From: an uncultured Cloacibacillus sp.
GTDB taxonomy: Bacteria; Synergistota; Synergistia; Synergistales; Synergistaceae
Assembly: GCA_900545755.1 (NCBI GenBank)
Contig: URAG01000023.1
Coordinates: 1-30,886 of the forward strand
Direction of reading: 5' to 3'
DNA: 30,886 bases
The notes under the pieces were generated by a model. It was not told the origin of the DNA. It saw only the letters and a list, made by a program, of their open reading frames with translations, and ran no database searches. A program made the translations under genes and the position numbers. Position 1 is the stretch's first letter. Every line of letters starts with the position of its first letter. Positions 9,309 through 19,994 of the stretch are shown one piece after another.

Positions 9309-9920
9309 TTATGCCTCCGTTCCGTTCATCTCCTTCCGCGCTTCCATAGCCATGTGCAGCGTCACCCTGTCTGCAAAGCCTATGCTGCCGCCTACCGGCA
9401 GGCCGTAGGAAAGGCGAGAGACGCGCACATGAAGGCCTTTCAGCGCCTCCTGGACTGAATATGCCGTAAGGTCGCCCTCAATGCGCGGAGCGGTCGCGAG
9501 AATTATCTCCTCTACACCGCCTTCTTCAACCCTGCGGCGAAGACGCTCAAGGCTTTCTTCGGGAATTTCCTCGTCGTCGAGCGGCGAGGTCCTACCGCCG
9601 AGGACGTGGTAAAGGCCGTTGAAAATGCCGGCCTGCTCCATCGCAACGCAGTCCTCCTCGTTTTCGACCACGCAGATCAGCCGTCTGTCGCGTAGCGGGT
9701 CGGTACATACCGCACATGGATCGGTATCCGTGACAGCCCCGCATTCGCTGCACCGCCGTATATTCACCGAGAGGGAAAGCACCGCCTCGCCGAAGGCGCG
9801 TATTTTCTCCGGTTCCTGGCGCAGGAGGTAAAAAACCATACGCCGAGCGGTCTTTTCACCGACGCCGGGGAAGCGGCTCCACTCGCTTATCAGTCTCTGA
9901 ACGGGTCCAGGAAGAGCCAA
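9309..9920 (-). CDS. recR: Recombination mediator protein RecR
   Basis: RecR works with RecO, and often RecF, to load RecA on gapped DNA. The 203 residues give the helix-hairpin-helix FPGVGEKTARR near the N-terminus, a four-cysteine zinc finger (CSECG...CAVC), a Toprim domain with VVENEEDC, and the C-terminal SYGLPVGGSIGF. The start is TTG at 9920. An in-frame TGA lies three codons upstream, so no longer start exists, and the next ATG would remove the hairpin motif. It follows ybaB by 10 nt, the classical ybaB-recR pair, here without dnaX. No clear Shine-Dalgarno is visible, which suggests translation coupled to ybaB. Confidence 0.96.
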   Translation of the reverse strand: MALPGPVQRLISEWSRFPGVGEKTARRMVFYLLRQEPEKIRAFGEAVLSLSVNIRRCSECGAVTDTDPCAVCTDPLRDRRLICVVENEEDCVAMEQAGIFNGLYHVLGGRTSPLDDEEIPEESLERLRRRVEEGGVEEIILATAPRIEGDLTAYSVQEALKGLHVRVSRLSYGLPVGGSIGFADRVTLHMAMEARKEMNGTEA

Positions 9921-9930
9921 CGCAGGTCAC

Positions 9931-10242
9931 TTACATAAGGCCGGGGAAGCCGCCCATGCCTCCGGTGAGCGCACTCATCTTCTGCTCGGAGAGAGCCCGC
10001 GCCTTCGATATCGCCTCTTTGACCGCGCCGAGCACGAGATCTTCGAGCATTTCGACATCGTCGGGATTTACGACTTCTTTATCTATCGAGACGGAGAGGA
10101 TCTCACCATGCCCGTTCGCCGTAGCCTTAACCGCCCCGCCTCCGGCAGCGCCCTCGACGACGGCGTTCTGGAGTTCTTCCTGAGCCAGCGCCATCTGCGC
10201 CTGCATGCGCTGCGCCTGCTTGATTATCTTATCCATCTTCAT
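9931..10242 (-). CDS. ybaB: YbaB/EbfC nucleoid-associated protein
   Basis: This is a small dimeric DNA-binding protein that bridges the nucleoid, often encoded with recR. The 103 residues match the family. An N-terminal amphipathic helix rich in Gln and Met (QRMQAQMALAQEELQ) is followed by a Gly/Ala loop, the core strand VKATANGHGEILSVSID and the DPDDVEML-like NPDDVEMLEDL helix. The C-terminus is rich in Gly and Met, as usual. The ATG at 10242 has AAAGGATG about 13 nt upstream; a second ATG two codons in is also possible. It lies 52 nt after the glycosyltransferase fusion and 10 nt before recR. Confidence 0.93.
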   Translation of the reverse strand: MKMDKIIKQAQRMQAQMALAQEELQNAVVEGAAGGGAVKATANGHGEILSVSIDKEVVNPDDVEMLEDLVLGAVKEAISKARALSEQKMSALTGGMGGFPGLM

Positions 10243-10294
10243 AGCATTATCATCCTTTCAAATCTGCGCAAACAAAAGCGCAACATTTTATATT

Positions 10295-12049
10295 TTAACG
10301 CTTTTCCGCCGAGAAGGCATCATCTTTATATCTATCGAGGTGAAGACAGGTTAAAAATAGATACCAGACAAACAGCGGCAGTTTTACGGTCCTCCGCCAC
10401 CTAGACGGTTCCTGTATGACGCGGTAGAGCCATTCCATGCCGCATTTCTGCCATATCTTCGGAGCGCGCGTCAAGTTGCCGGATATCACGTCCATCGCAC
10501 CGCCGATACCTATGCCGACGACGGCCCCAGTTTCTGCTATATGCTTTTCAAGCCAATATTCCTGCTTCGGGACGCCTAAGGCGACAAGAAGTATGTCTGT
10601 CTGTGATTTTTTTATTGCCGCACAGATTGATGCCGTTGCATCTTCCTTAAAATATCCGTCTTGAGTTCCTGCAATTATTAGTCCAGGGTATTTCTCAACA
10701 AGCTTTGCCGCCGCGACGTCGGCGATGCCGGGCTTTGCGCCCAGGATCCATACGCGCCAGCCTTCATATGCCGCGCGCTTGCATAAATGTTCAGCGAACT
10801 CAACGCCTGGAATACGCTCCTGTATCGGCGTACCTACGAGCTTGAGCGCGCCTATAAGCCCTGCCCCGTCGGGCAGCACGAGCCCCGCGTTGCGCACAAT
10901 ACGACGGTAGTCTGCGTCCGTCCGGCTGCGCAGCGCGGCGAGCGCGTCGGGCGTGACGATAATGTGCGGGGTGCGCTCGTTCTTGATCCAGTGCTGCACA
11001 CGCGAGAGCGCATAATTTAACGAGATATTGTCGACCGTAACTCCCCAGAGCCCAGGTTTGCGGCGTTCATCGTTCATGCCGCGGTTCTTGTACTTGAATG
11101 TGTAAAAAATCCAAATCACCCCGAATATTCCGGCGACAGCGGCCAGCAAACAGAAAAAGTCCGCTATGCCAAGCTGTATCGCCGATATTAAGCAGCCCAT
11201 AAGCGCACAGACGGCGACGACGAGATATATCGCAACCGGATGAGTGAAGCCGCGCTTGATGAGCTTGCGGTAAAGAATTATGTTGCCGGTCGGGCGCTGC
11301 GAAATGGCGGCGCTTATGACTCCCATAGACGTCTCCGTTATAGGCAGCGCGAAAAATCCAAGAGGCAACAGCGCGAGCGTGTAGAAGGTTATCCCTTTGC
11401 TTACTCCGAGAATCGATAGCCCGGCGAAAAGAGTCCCCCACAATGCAGTGAGCGGCTCCGTAAGCCTGCGGTAGGCGTAGACGTGCCTGCTCCAGAACAC
11501 GAGTATAAAGACTAGGCCGATTATGCAGATTTGGGAAGCGTCGCGAAGGCTCTGAGACGACGAAAAGATAACCGCCGATATCATCGTCCAGCTGACTGTC
11601 AGCAAAAGCCCGCAAAGCCCCGGAATTTCGTCGATTTCCTGAAAGAATATCGGAAAGATGCCGACCCACAGCGTGCTGATGGCTATTGAGACGAAGTACG
11701 AAAGATAGTAGTATTCGCCGTTCGTAAACTCAATGAACGCTATTCTAGGGCCAAACAGCGAAAAGACGAAACCGATCAAAAAGTAAAGGAAGCGAAGATT
11801 CTTCCCGCGCGTCGCACGCTGGCAGAAGCCTATGCAGGCCGCTGCTACTCCCGCCGCGACGGTGATGCGCAGCGGGCCGTCAGACATCCAGATGCCGCAT
11901 ATAGCCCACGCGCCCACGAGAGTAATGTCCTTGAGATAGTAATATTGGTCGCTCTCAAGGTATTTTTTGAAAAATTTCTGTATAAGCACGCATATAACGG
12001 CTATTACAGCAATAATCGCCGCCGTGCTCATATACGAATTAGAAAACAT
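10295..12049 (-). CDS. Fusion of a catalytically degenerate WecA/MraY-like membrane domain with a WecG/TagA/CpsF glycosyltransferase
   Basis: Residues 1-320 have about ten hydrophobic segments and follow the pattern of polyprenyl-phosphate GlcNAc-1-phosphate transferases (WecA), but the catalytic motifs are lost. The DD position reads CQR (76-78). The usual NAxNLxDGxDG stretch reads FPIFFQEIDEIPG (132-144). The HLHHR motif is replaced around NIILYR (256-261). Residues 335-555 are an apparently intact WecG/TagA domain with VTPDAL (Thr366), LPDG (Asp394), ERIPGVEF, GVPKQEYW and EPSRWRR. That family adds ManNAc-type sugars to lipid-linked GlcNAc in cell-surface polymer assembly. The ATG at 12049 is preferred over a TTG at 12067 because GGGAG lies upstream of it. 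It is the first gene after the serS terminator. Confidence 0.85.
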   Translation of the reverse strand: MFSNSYMSTAAIIAVIAVICVLIQKFFKKYLESDQYYYLKDITLVGAWAICGIWMSDGPLRITVAAGVAAACIGFCQRATRGKNLRFLYFLIGFVFSLFGPRIAFIEFTNGEYYYLSYFVSIAISTLWVGIFPIFFQEIDEIPGLCGLLLTVSWTMISAVIFSSSQSLRDASQICIIGLVFILVFWSRHVYAYRRLTEPLTALWGTLFAGLSILGVSKGITFYTLALLPLGFFALPITETSMGVISAAISQRPTGNIILYRKLIKRGFTHPVAIYLVVAVCALMGCLISAIQLGIADFFCLLAAVAGIFGVIWIFYTFKYKNRGMNDERRKPGLWGVTVDNISLNYALSRVQHWIKNERTPHIIVTPDALAALRSRTDADYRRIVRNAGLVLPDGAGLIGALKLVGTPIQERIPGVEFAEHLCKRAAYEGWRVWILGAKPGIADVAAAKLVEKYPGLIIAGTQDGYFKEDATASICAAIKKSQTDILLVALGVPKQEYWLEKHIAETGAVVGIGIGGAMDVISGNLTRAPKIWQKCGMEWLYRVIQEPSRWRRTVKLPLFVWYLFLTCLHLDRYKDDAFSAEKR

Positions 12050-12123
12050 AAAGCCCCGCTCCCGCAAAAACTCAAAACAAATAAAGCCGCCGTAACTCTT
12101 CGTTACCCTTTACTATCCTATCA

Positions 12124-12170
12124 TAAAAAAAGGAAGCCGCAAGACGGTTTCACGCCCCGACGGCTTCCTT
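12124..12170 (-). terminator. Intrinsic terminator after serS
   Basis: On the minus strand AAGGAAGCCG and CGGCTTCCTT form a 10-bp perfect stem around a 21-nt loop that can pair further. The stem ends in an uninterrupted TTTTTTT. It lies just past the serS stop and ends the uvrC-rib-serS unit. Confidence 0.88.
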
Positions 12171-12192
12171 CTAAATCAATTTTTCCGTGTTC

Positions 12193-13954
<1,762 letters not shown>

Positions 13955-13982
13955 GACGTTTTCCCCCTTATGTAATTTTTTA

Positions 13983-15227
13983 TTATTTCTTGCAGCCGTC
14001 GCCGCAGTGCTTGCAGTAGGCCTTGTCGTGGAGCATATGCCCCATCTTGCATAGTTTAGTGTTGAGGTACCTTTCATTGTACGGGTTCGGCGGTATCTCT
14101 ATCGGCACGCGCTCCGTTATTTCGAGGCCGTATCCGGAGAGCCCCGTTATCTTGACCGGGTTGTTAGTCATTAGACGCAGCTTCTTCAGGCCGAGATCGG
14201 CGAGTATCTGCGCGCCGATACCGTAGTCGCGCTGGTCCGGCGCAAAGCCGAGTGCGACGTTCGCCTCGACTGTGTCGAGCCCCTTGTCCTGTAGGTCGTA
14301 GGCTTTAAGCTTGGCGAGCAGCCCGATGCCGCGCCCCTCCTGGCGCAGGTATAGCAGCACGCCGCGGCCCTCTCTCTCTATCATCGACATCGCGGTATGG
14401 AGCTGCGGGCCGCAATCGCAGCGCAGCGAACCAAGCAGATCCCCCGTGAAGCACTCTGAATGTACGCGGACAAGCACCGGTTCGTCGCCCGATATATCGC
14501 CCTTGACGAGCGCGATATGGACCGCTCCAGGATTGTCGCCGTACGGGCTTGTGTACGCGTGGCATACGAAGTCGCCCCAGCGCGTCGGCATATGGACTGT
14601 GACTTCTTTCTTGACGAATTTTTCGCGCATGACGCGGTAACGGATGAGTTCCTCGACCGAGATTATCTTGAGCCCTTCGCGTTCCGCGAATTCGAGCAGC
14701 TGAGGAAGGCGCGCCATCGTGCCGTCGTCGTTCATTATCTCGCAGATTACGCCAGCCGGGTTCAGCCCTGCAAGGCGTGTTATGTCGACGGCCGCCTCCG
14801 TGTGTCCCGCACGCTGGAGTACGCCGCCGGGGCGCGCCGTGAGCGGGAAGATGTGTCCGGGTTTTCTGAAGTCGCCGCCTATCGACTTTGGATCGGCGAG
14901 AGCGCGCGCAGTCATGGCCCTTTCAGCCGCTGAGATGCCTGTAGTAGTGCCGTGCAGCTTGTCCACCGAGACGGTGAAGGCAGTGCAGTGCGCGTCTGTG
15001 TTGTGCTCGACCATAGGTTCAAGGCCGAGACGCTGCGACTGCGCGCAAGAGATAGGCACGCAGACGAGGCCGCGCGCCTTCGTTATCATGAAATTGATAT
15101 CCTCCGGACGGCAGAAATCAGCCGCCATGACGAGGTCGCCTTCGTTCTCGCGGTTCTCGTCGTCTGCGACTATTATCATTTTCCCGGATTTTATATCGGC
15201 GATCGCCTCTTCTATAGTATTGAACAT
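13983..15227 (-). CDS. ribBA: Bifunctional 3,4-dihydroxy-2-butanone 4-phosphate synthase / GTP cyclohydrolase II
   Basis: The protein carries the two entry reactions of riboflavin synthesis. Residues 1-~200 are Rib[18 protein letters not shown] binds metal and ribulose 5-phosphate, and HTEAAVDI carries a catalytic His/Glu. Residues ~205-390 are RibA: the zinc cysteines in [27 protein letters not shown], and the [11 protein letters not shown] stretch. After the usual KMGHML ending there is an extra tail with Cys405, Cys408 and Cys412, plus Cys393 and His400 nearby, which might bind metal. Length is 414 residues. It lies 15 nt after ribE and 28 nt before ribH. Both active sites look intact. Confidence 0.97.
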   Translation of the reverse strand: MFNTIEEAIADIKSGKMIIVADDENRENEGDLVMAADFCRPEDINFMITKARGLVCVPISCAQSQRLGLEPMVEHNTDAHCTAFTVSVDKLHGTTTGISAAERAMTARALADPKSIGGDFRKPGHIFPLTARPGGVLQRAGHTEAAVDITRLAGLNPAGVICEIMNDDGTMARLPQLLEFAEREGLKIISVEELIRYRVMREKFVKKEVTVHMPTRWGDFVCHAYTSPYGDNPGAVHIALVKGDISGDEPVLVRVHSECFTGDLLGSLRCDCGPQLHTAMSMIEREGRGVLLYLRQEGRGIGLLAKLKAYDLQDKGLDTVEANVALGFAPDQRDYGIGAQILADLGLKKLRLMTNNPVKITGLSGYGLEITERVPIEIPPNPYNERYLNTKLCKMGHMLHDKAYCKHCGDGCKK

Positions 15228-15242
15228 TCTCTGCCTCCCAAC

Positions 15243-15908
15243 TCAGTTCCAGCCGTACTCGCTTAGTTTATCCCATGTGAGGGAATTTTTCATCTTCCTG
15301 CCATCTTTTTTTTCTCCAAGCGCGGCTTCTACGAATTTTTTCACGTATTTCCCTATCATGTCGGTCTCTATGTTGACACGGTCGCCGTTACGCAGGCTTC
15401 CTATCGTCGTGTCGGCGAGCGTCGTCGGTATTACGCCGACTGAGAAAAACTCTGCCTCAGCGTCTATGACGGTGAGGCTAACGCCGTCGACGGTTACAGA
15501 CCCCTTCTCCACTATCCCGCCGAGCAGGTGTTCGTCCGCGGTAAAATATATTTTGCGCGTATCGTTGAGCGCCTCTATCTTCGAGACCTCCGCGACGCCG
15601 TCGACGTGGCCGGCGACGAGATGCCCGTCTACGCGAGTGTCGAGACGCATCGCGCGTTCGAGGTTCACGCGCGCGCCTGAGCGCAGAGCGCCGAGTTTCG
15701 TGCGCACGAGCGTCTCCGGCATCATCTGCACCTTGAACGAACTCGCGTCCATGAAAGTCACGGTCTGGCAGGCGCCCGATATCGCGACCGAGTCTCCGCG
15801 GCGCAGTTCCGGCGCTATCGACGGCGCGTATATCGAAAGCTCTGTAACGTCGCCGAGCGGCGTTATCGTGACTACAGTGCCGACAGTCTCTATAAGTCCG
15901 GTGAACAT
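15243..15908 (-). CDS. ribE: Riboflavin synthase alpha chain
   Basis: The enzyme dismutates two lumazine molecules to riboflavin and a recyclable pyrimidine. It has the internal duplication typical of the family: two lumazine-binding barrels, residues 1-~97 and ~98-195. The N-terminal MFTGLIETVG and the GHVDGVAEV at the start of the second barrel are diagnostic. The first repeat has VAISGACQTV where many members have the SVNGVCLTV motif; the second has VTVDGVSLTVID. The 221 residues include about 20 extra at the C-terminus. The start overlaps ribD by 19 nt, so the two are translated together. Named ribE here; ribC in some nomenclatures. Confidence 0.96.
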   Translation of the reverse strand: MFTGLIETVGTVVTITPLGDVTELSIYAPSIAPELRRGDSVAISGACQTVTFMDASSFKVQMMPETLVRTKLGALRSGARVNLERAMRLDTRVDGHLVAGHVDGVAEVSKIEALNDTRKIYFTADEHLLGGIVEKGSVTVDGVSLTVIDAEAEFFSVGVIPTTLADTTIGSLRNGDRVNIETDMIGKYVKKFVEAALGEKKDGRKMKNSLTWDKLSEYGWN

Positions 15909-16984
15909 GCAAACACTCCCCTAACGAGCAGATCGTCCCCGCAGCGCGAGACCTCGCGGATTTTCAGCTCAGGGACGTCTTCCATCGAAGCGAAAACCGC
16001 GCCGTCGGCGAAGGACGGGCCGCGCCCCATTATCTTAGGGGCTGTGAAAAGCGCGAGTTCGTCGCAAAGCCCGGCCTTGATGAAGGCTCCGGCGACTTTC
16101 GCCCCAGCCTCGATCATCAGATAGTTTACACCATCGGCGCAAAGTTTATCCAGAACGGCGCGAAGGAAATTATCCTCAGCGAGATATTCGACGCGCGCCC
16201 CCGCGCGTTCAAGCGCTTCGCCCGCAGCGCGCGGCGCAGAGCCGAGCGTGAAGACGGCTACGTGGCCGCCTTCCAGTATTTTTGCGGAAAGCGGCGTGCG
16301 CAGCCTCCTGTCTAGAATAACGCGCAGCGGCGTGCGTCCAGGCGCGTCGCGCACAGTGAGCTGCGGGTCGTCTGCGAGCACCGTGCCGACTCCGGTCAGC
16401 ACCGCGTCGCTTGCCGCGCGCATCGCGTGGACCATAGCGCGCGACTCCGGCCCCGTTATCCATCTGCTCTCGCCGTTTGCCAACGCGATTTTTCCGTCGA
16501 GCGAGGCGGCGATTTTCAGCGTCACCCACGGGCGGCCGTGCGTCATGCGCCGTATGAAGCCGCGGTTCATCCAGCGACATTCTCCTTCGAGCACTCCGGA
16601 TTCTACCGCTATCCCGGCCTTTTCGAGCTTCGCGAAGCCGCCGCCGTCGACCTTAGGGTTCGGGTCGCGCATTCCGGCGACGACGCGTGCGACTCCGCGC
16701 TCAATCAGCAGATCGGCGCACGGCGGCGTCTTGCCGTAATGCGAACAGGGCTCAAGCGTCACGTAGGCCGTCGCTCCGCGCGCCGCCTCTCCTGCGTCGC
16801 GGACGGCGTTGACCTCCGCGTGTGGGCCGCCGTATTTCTGATGCCAGCCGCGCCCCACTATCTCGCCGCTGCGCACGAGCACGCAACCGACTCGCGGGTT
16901 CGGGCTGCACTCCGTACCGCGCGCAGCCAGATCGAGCGCGCAGCTCATATAATATGCGTCAGTCTTGTTGTTCGGCAGCGCCAT
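15890..16984 (-). CDS. ribD: Bifunctional diaminohydroxyphosphoribosylaminopyrimidine deaminase / 5-amino-6-(5-phosphoribosylamino)uracil reductase
   Basis: RibD carries the second and third steps of the GTP branch of riboflavin synthesis. The N-terminal deaminase domain (1-~145) has the zinc motif HAEVNAV and PCSHYGKTPPC, with NPRVGCVLV ahead of it. The C-terminal reductase domain (~146-364) is dihydrofolate-reductase-like, with TLKIAASLDGKIA, SRWITG and DAVLTGVGTVLADDPQL. A GTG two codons upstream (16990) is possible, but AAGGAGG is 9 nt from the ATG at 16984 and only 3 nt from the GTG. The gene overlaps the end of uvrC by 26 nt and the start of ribE by 19 nt, a tightly packed operon. Confidence 0.96.
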   Translation of the reverse strand: MALPNNKTDAYYMSCALDLAARGTECSPNPRVGCVLVRSGEIVGRGWHQKYGGPHAEVNAVRDAGEAARGATAYVTLEPCSHYGKTPPCADLLIERGVARVVAGMRDPNPKVDGGGFAKLEKAGIAVESGVLEGECRWMNRGFIRRMTHGRPWVTLKIAASLDGKIALANGESRWITGPESRAMVHAMRAASDAVLTGVGTVLADDPQLTVRDAPGRTPLRVILDRRLRTPLSAKILEGGHVAVFTLGSAPRAAGEALERAGARVEYLAEDNFLRAVLDKLCADGVNYLMIEAGAKVAGAFIKAGLCDELALFTAPKIMGRGPSFADGAVFASMEDVPELKIREVSRCGDDLLVRGVFACSPDL

Positions 16985-18485
16985 CGACACGCGCCTCCTT
17001 AGTCATTTTTTCTGTTTCAGTCTCTTCGTTGAGCTTCGCCAGTATCCGCTTCGCAAGCGCCGCCCCTATGCCGGGCGCGGCCGCGAGCTCCTCCGGAGGC
17101 AGGTCTTTAATCGCGCGCACGCTTCCGAACTTCGTTATCAGCATCGCAGCCTTCGCCCGGCCTATTCCCGGCACCTCCTCGATTTTGCTGCGGGTGAGGC
17201 TCTTGCCGCGCCGCATCCTGTGCGACGTTATCGCAAAACGGTGCGACTCGTCGCGCACGTGCTGCAAAAGGCGCAGCACGGGGTCGGTGTGGTCGAGCCG
17301 CACAGGCTCCTTCTGATTCGGCATATATACCTCCTCAAATTCCTTTGCGAGCGAAATTATAGGGATATGGTGAATACCAAGTTCGTCGAGCGCCTGCATG
17401 GCGAATTCAAGCTGTACAGGGCCGCCGTCTATAAGTATCAGCTGCGGTAAAGGTTCCTGTCCTTCAAGGCAGCGTTTGTAGCGGCGGGTCAGAGTCTCCT
17501 TCATAGAACGGAAGTCGTCTATGCCATCAACGGTGCGAATGTTGAACTTGCGGTAGAGCGACGGGTTCGGGTAGCCCTGCTCAAAGACGACGGCTACTCC
17601 GACGGTGAAATTCCCCGCGCTGTGTGAAATATCGAAGCCGTCGATACGCCACGGCAGCACGGGAAGGTGGAAAGTCTTTTGCATGGAGTTGAGGACCTCC
17701 CAGAAATTATCCTTGCCCGACGGGATTTCCGGGATAGTGTTCTGCTGGCGGCTGACGCGCCAAATAGCGCGTATCGTGTCGCGCAAGTGCGCCGCCTCCT
17801 CGAATTTCAAGTCGCGCGCCGCCTTGTCCATGCGCTTGCGCAGACGCTCGACGAGCTCCGCGCCGTGCCCCTGGAGCAGAAGCGCGACGTCGGCGACTCG
17901 GTCGCGGTACTCGTTCTCCGTGCAAAGGCCGCAGCAGGGCGCGAGGCAGCGGCCCAATGAATATTTCATGCATGGGCGTCCGTTCTGCGGCTTCGCCTCC
18001 GCTCCGCCGCAGGAGCGCAGCGGCAGGTAGCGCTCGACGAGGCGCAGCAGCGCGCGCACCTCGCTGACGCGCACATAGGGGCCGATGTAGACCGCGCCGT
18101 CGTCCATTTTGACGCGCGTCACGATGATGCGCGGATGCTTCTCAGCCGTTATTTTGATATATGCGTAGCGTTCGTTCATCTTGAGGTCGACGTTGAAGAA
18201 CGGCTGGTAAAGCTTGATGAGCCTGTTTTCAAGGATGAGCGCCTCTATCTCCGTCTCGGTGCGCATCGTCGAGATGTCGCGTATCGTCTCTACGAGCTTG
18301 TTCAGCCGCGGCGAGGCGTGCGTGTGGCGGAAGTACGACGAGACGCGCTTGCGCAGGGATTTCGCCTTGCCGACGTAAATTATATCGCCGTTTTCGTCGC
18401 GCATGAGGTAAACCCCCGGACGGTCTGGAAATCCTTTCACGAATTTTATAAGTTCTTCTTTATTCAAAAAATTGATTCCTTTCAT
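16959..18485 (-). CDS. uvrC: Excinuclease ABC subunit C, short form
   Basis: UvrC makes both incisions flanking a lesion in nucleotide-excision repair. The order is an N-terminal GIY-YIG nuclease (18-100: GVYLMRD, IYVGKAKSLRKRV), a cysteine-rich segment (C159, C172, C180, C184, C185, C188) and a UVR motif for UvrB binding (about 212-247). An RNase H-like nuclease follows (about 281-425), with Asp in GFDISH, Asp in LIDGGP and His in DESHRFAITSHR. A tandem helix-hairpin-helix (about 435-485) ends the protein. It is only 508 residues; most UvrC proteins are about 600. The shortfall is a single block: just ~30 residues link the UVR motif to the nuclease, where about 110 more are usual. The ATG at 18485 begins the rib operon transcript. 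Confidence 0.95.
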   Translation of the reverse strand: MKGINFLNKEELIKFVKGFPDRPGVYLMRDENGDIIYVGKAKSLRKRVSSYFRHTHASPRLNKLVETIRDISTMRTETEIEALILENRLIKLYQPFFNVDLKMNERYAYIKITAEKHPRIIVTRVKMDDGAVYIGPYVRVSEVRALLRLVERYLPLRSCGGAEAKPQNGRPCMKYSLGRCLAPCCGLCTENEYRDRVADVALLLQGHGAELVERLRKRMDKAARDLKFEEAAHLRDTIRAIWRVSRQQNTIPEIPSGKDNFWEVLNSMQKTFHLPVLPWRIDGFDISHSAGNFTVGVAVVFEQGYPNPSLYRKFNIRTVDGIDDFRSMKETLTRRYKRCLEGQEPLPQLILIDGGPVQLEFAMQALDELGIHHIPIISLAKEFEEVYMPNQKEPVRLDHTDPVLRLLQHVRDESHRFAITSHRMRRGKSLTRSKIEEVPGIGRAKAAMLITKFGSVRAIKDLPPEELAAAPGIGAALAKRILAKLNEETETEKMTKEARVDGAAEQQD

Positions 18486-18506
18486 TGCTTAAAGTTCAGC
18501 ATTACT

Positions 18507-18515
18507 TGATATAAT
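18507..18515 (+). promoter_or_regulatory. Extended -10 promoter of cysS
   Basis: TGATATAAT is a perfect TATAAT with the extended TG one base upstream. A weak TTGCTT at 18485-18490 lies 19 nt away, so the extended element probably carries recognition. It lies in the 74-nt divergent gap between uvrC and cysS and would give an untranslated leader of about 38 nt. Confidence 0.65.
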
Positions 18516-18559
18516 AACACAGTTGAGAAAGAACGTATCGCGGAGGTGCGAGTTAAATA

Positions 18560-19966
18560 ATGTCTTTGGCAGTATACAACGATCTAACGAGAAAAAAAGA
18601 GACCTTCGTCCCCGTCGACCCCGGCAAGGTGCGCTTCTACGTCTGCGGCCCGACGGTCTACAATTTCTTCCACATAGGCAACGCGCGGCCTTTCGTGCTC
18701 TTCGACGTGTTCCGCCGCTATCTTGAAAGCCTCGGCTACGAAGTCACCTACGTGCAAAATTTCACCGACATCGACGACAAGATGATCAACCGCGCGAACG
18801 AGATGGGCATCACAGTCGCAGAGCTGGCGGAGAAATACATAGCGGAATACTACGCAGACGCCGACGCTCTCGGCATCCGCCGCGCGACAGTAAACCCGCG
18901 CGCGACGCACGAGATCGACGCGATAATCGACATAATCAAGAAGCTCATCGAGAAGGGACACGCCTATGAAGCGGACGGCGACGTCTACTTCAGCGTGCCG
19001 AGCTTCCCAGAGTACGGCAAGCTCTCGAAGCAAAGCCTCGAAGAGCTCAACGCCGGAGCGCGCATCGAGGTAGATGATCGCAAGAAGAGCCCCCTCGACT
19101 TCGCGCTTTGGAAAGCAGCGAAGCCAGGCGAGCCGTTCTGGGAGAGCCCGTGGGGCAAGGGCCGTCCTGGATGGCACATAGAATGCAGCGCGATGTCGAC
19201 GAAGTATCTCGGCAAGACGATCGACATCCACGGCGGCGGCAGCGACCTTATCTTCCCACATCACGAGAACGAGATAGCGCAGTCCGAATGCGCGAACGAC
19301 GCGCAGTTCGTCAAATATTGGCTGCACAACGCTTATCTGCTTATCGACAAAGAAAAAATGTCAAAGTCTCTGGGCAACTTCCTCACCGTGCGCGACGTGC
19401 GCCAGAAGGTCAGCCCGCTCGTCCTGCGTTTCTTCCTCATGAGCGTACACTACCGCTCGCCGCTCAACTTCTCGCAGGAGGGGCTCGACCATGCGAAGGC
19501 GGCGCTTGAACGGCTCAACAACTGCCGTACGGACATGCTCTTCGCGCTCGACAACCGCGAGGCCGGAGAGGCGGATGAAACCCTGCGCGAGGCCGTCAAA
19601 GCCGCCCAGCAGGGCTTCACCGAGGCGATGGACGACGACTTCAACACAGCCGGAGCTTTCGGCTGCATCTTCGAAATGGTGCGCGCAGTCAACGTCCACC
19701 TCTCTGAGCACGAGAAGATAGACGCGGAATGCTTGCGCGAGGCCGAGGCGTTCTTTGACAAGACGAACAAAATCCTCGGATACCTGCCAGAAGAGCAGAA
19801 AGCGAACGACGAGGACGCAGAGATAGACGCGCTCGTCGCCGAGCGCGCCGAAGCGAGAAAGGCGAAGAATTTCAAACGCTCCGACGAAATCCGCGACATG
19901 CTCGCCGCAAAGGGGATAGTCATAGAAGACACTCCGCAGGGCCCGCGCTGGAAGAGAAACATATAG
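18560..19966 (+). CDS. cysS: Cysteine--tRNA ligase
   Basis: This class I synthetase charges tRNA-Cys. The 468 residues match the family. The signature HIGN (38-41) is the HIGH equivalent and KMSKS is at 266-270. The zinc site that selects cysteine is formed by Cys29, Cys209, His234 and Glu238. The DALR-type anticodon domain and the small C-terminal domain ending in DTPQGPRWKR complete it. GGAGGT at 18541-18546 is about 13 nt before the ATG, a little long. The gene is transcribed alone, divergent from the uvrC operon, and ends in a strong terminator. No T-box leader is visible. Confidence 0.97.
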   Translation: MSLAVYNDLTRKKETFVPVDPGKVRFYVCGPTVYNFFHIGNARPFVLFDVFRRYLESLGYEVTYVQNFTDIDDKMINRANEMGITVAELAEKYIAEYYADADALGIRRATVNPRATHEIDAIIDIIKKLIEKGHAYEADGDVYFSVPSFPEYGKLSKQSLEELNAGARIEVDDRKKSPLDFALWKAAKPGEPFWESPWGKGRPGWHIECSAMSTKYLGKTIDIHGGGSDLIFPHHENEIAQSECANDAQFVKYWLHNAYLLIDKEKMSKSLGNFLTVRDVRQKVSPLVLRFFLMSVHYRSPLNFSQEGLDHAKAALERLNNCRTDMLFALDNREAGEADETLREAVKAAQQGFTEAMDDDFNTAGAFGCIFEMVRAVNVHLSEHEKIDAECLREAEAFFDKTNKILGYLPEEQKANDEDAEIDALVAERAEARKAKNFKRSDEIRDMLAAKGIVIEDTPQGPRWKRNI

Positions 19967-19994
19967 AGCGCGAGAAAAGCAAAATAACAGACGA

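Noticed and set aside
14719..15924. 401-codon plus-strand open frame over ribBA and ribE
   Set aside because: It is antisense to two certain genes and is Ser/Pro/Arg-rich, as expected from a high-GC shadow frame.
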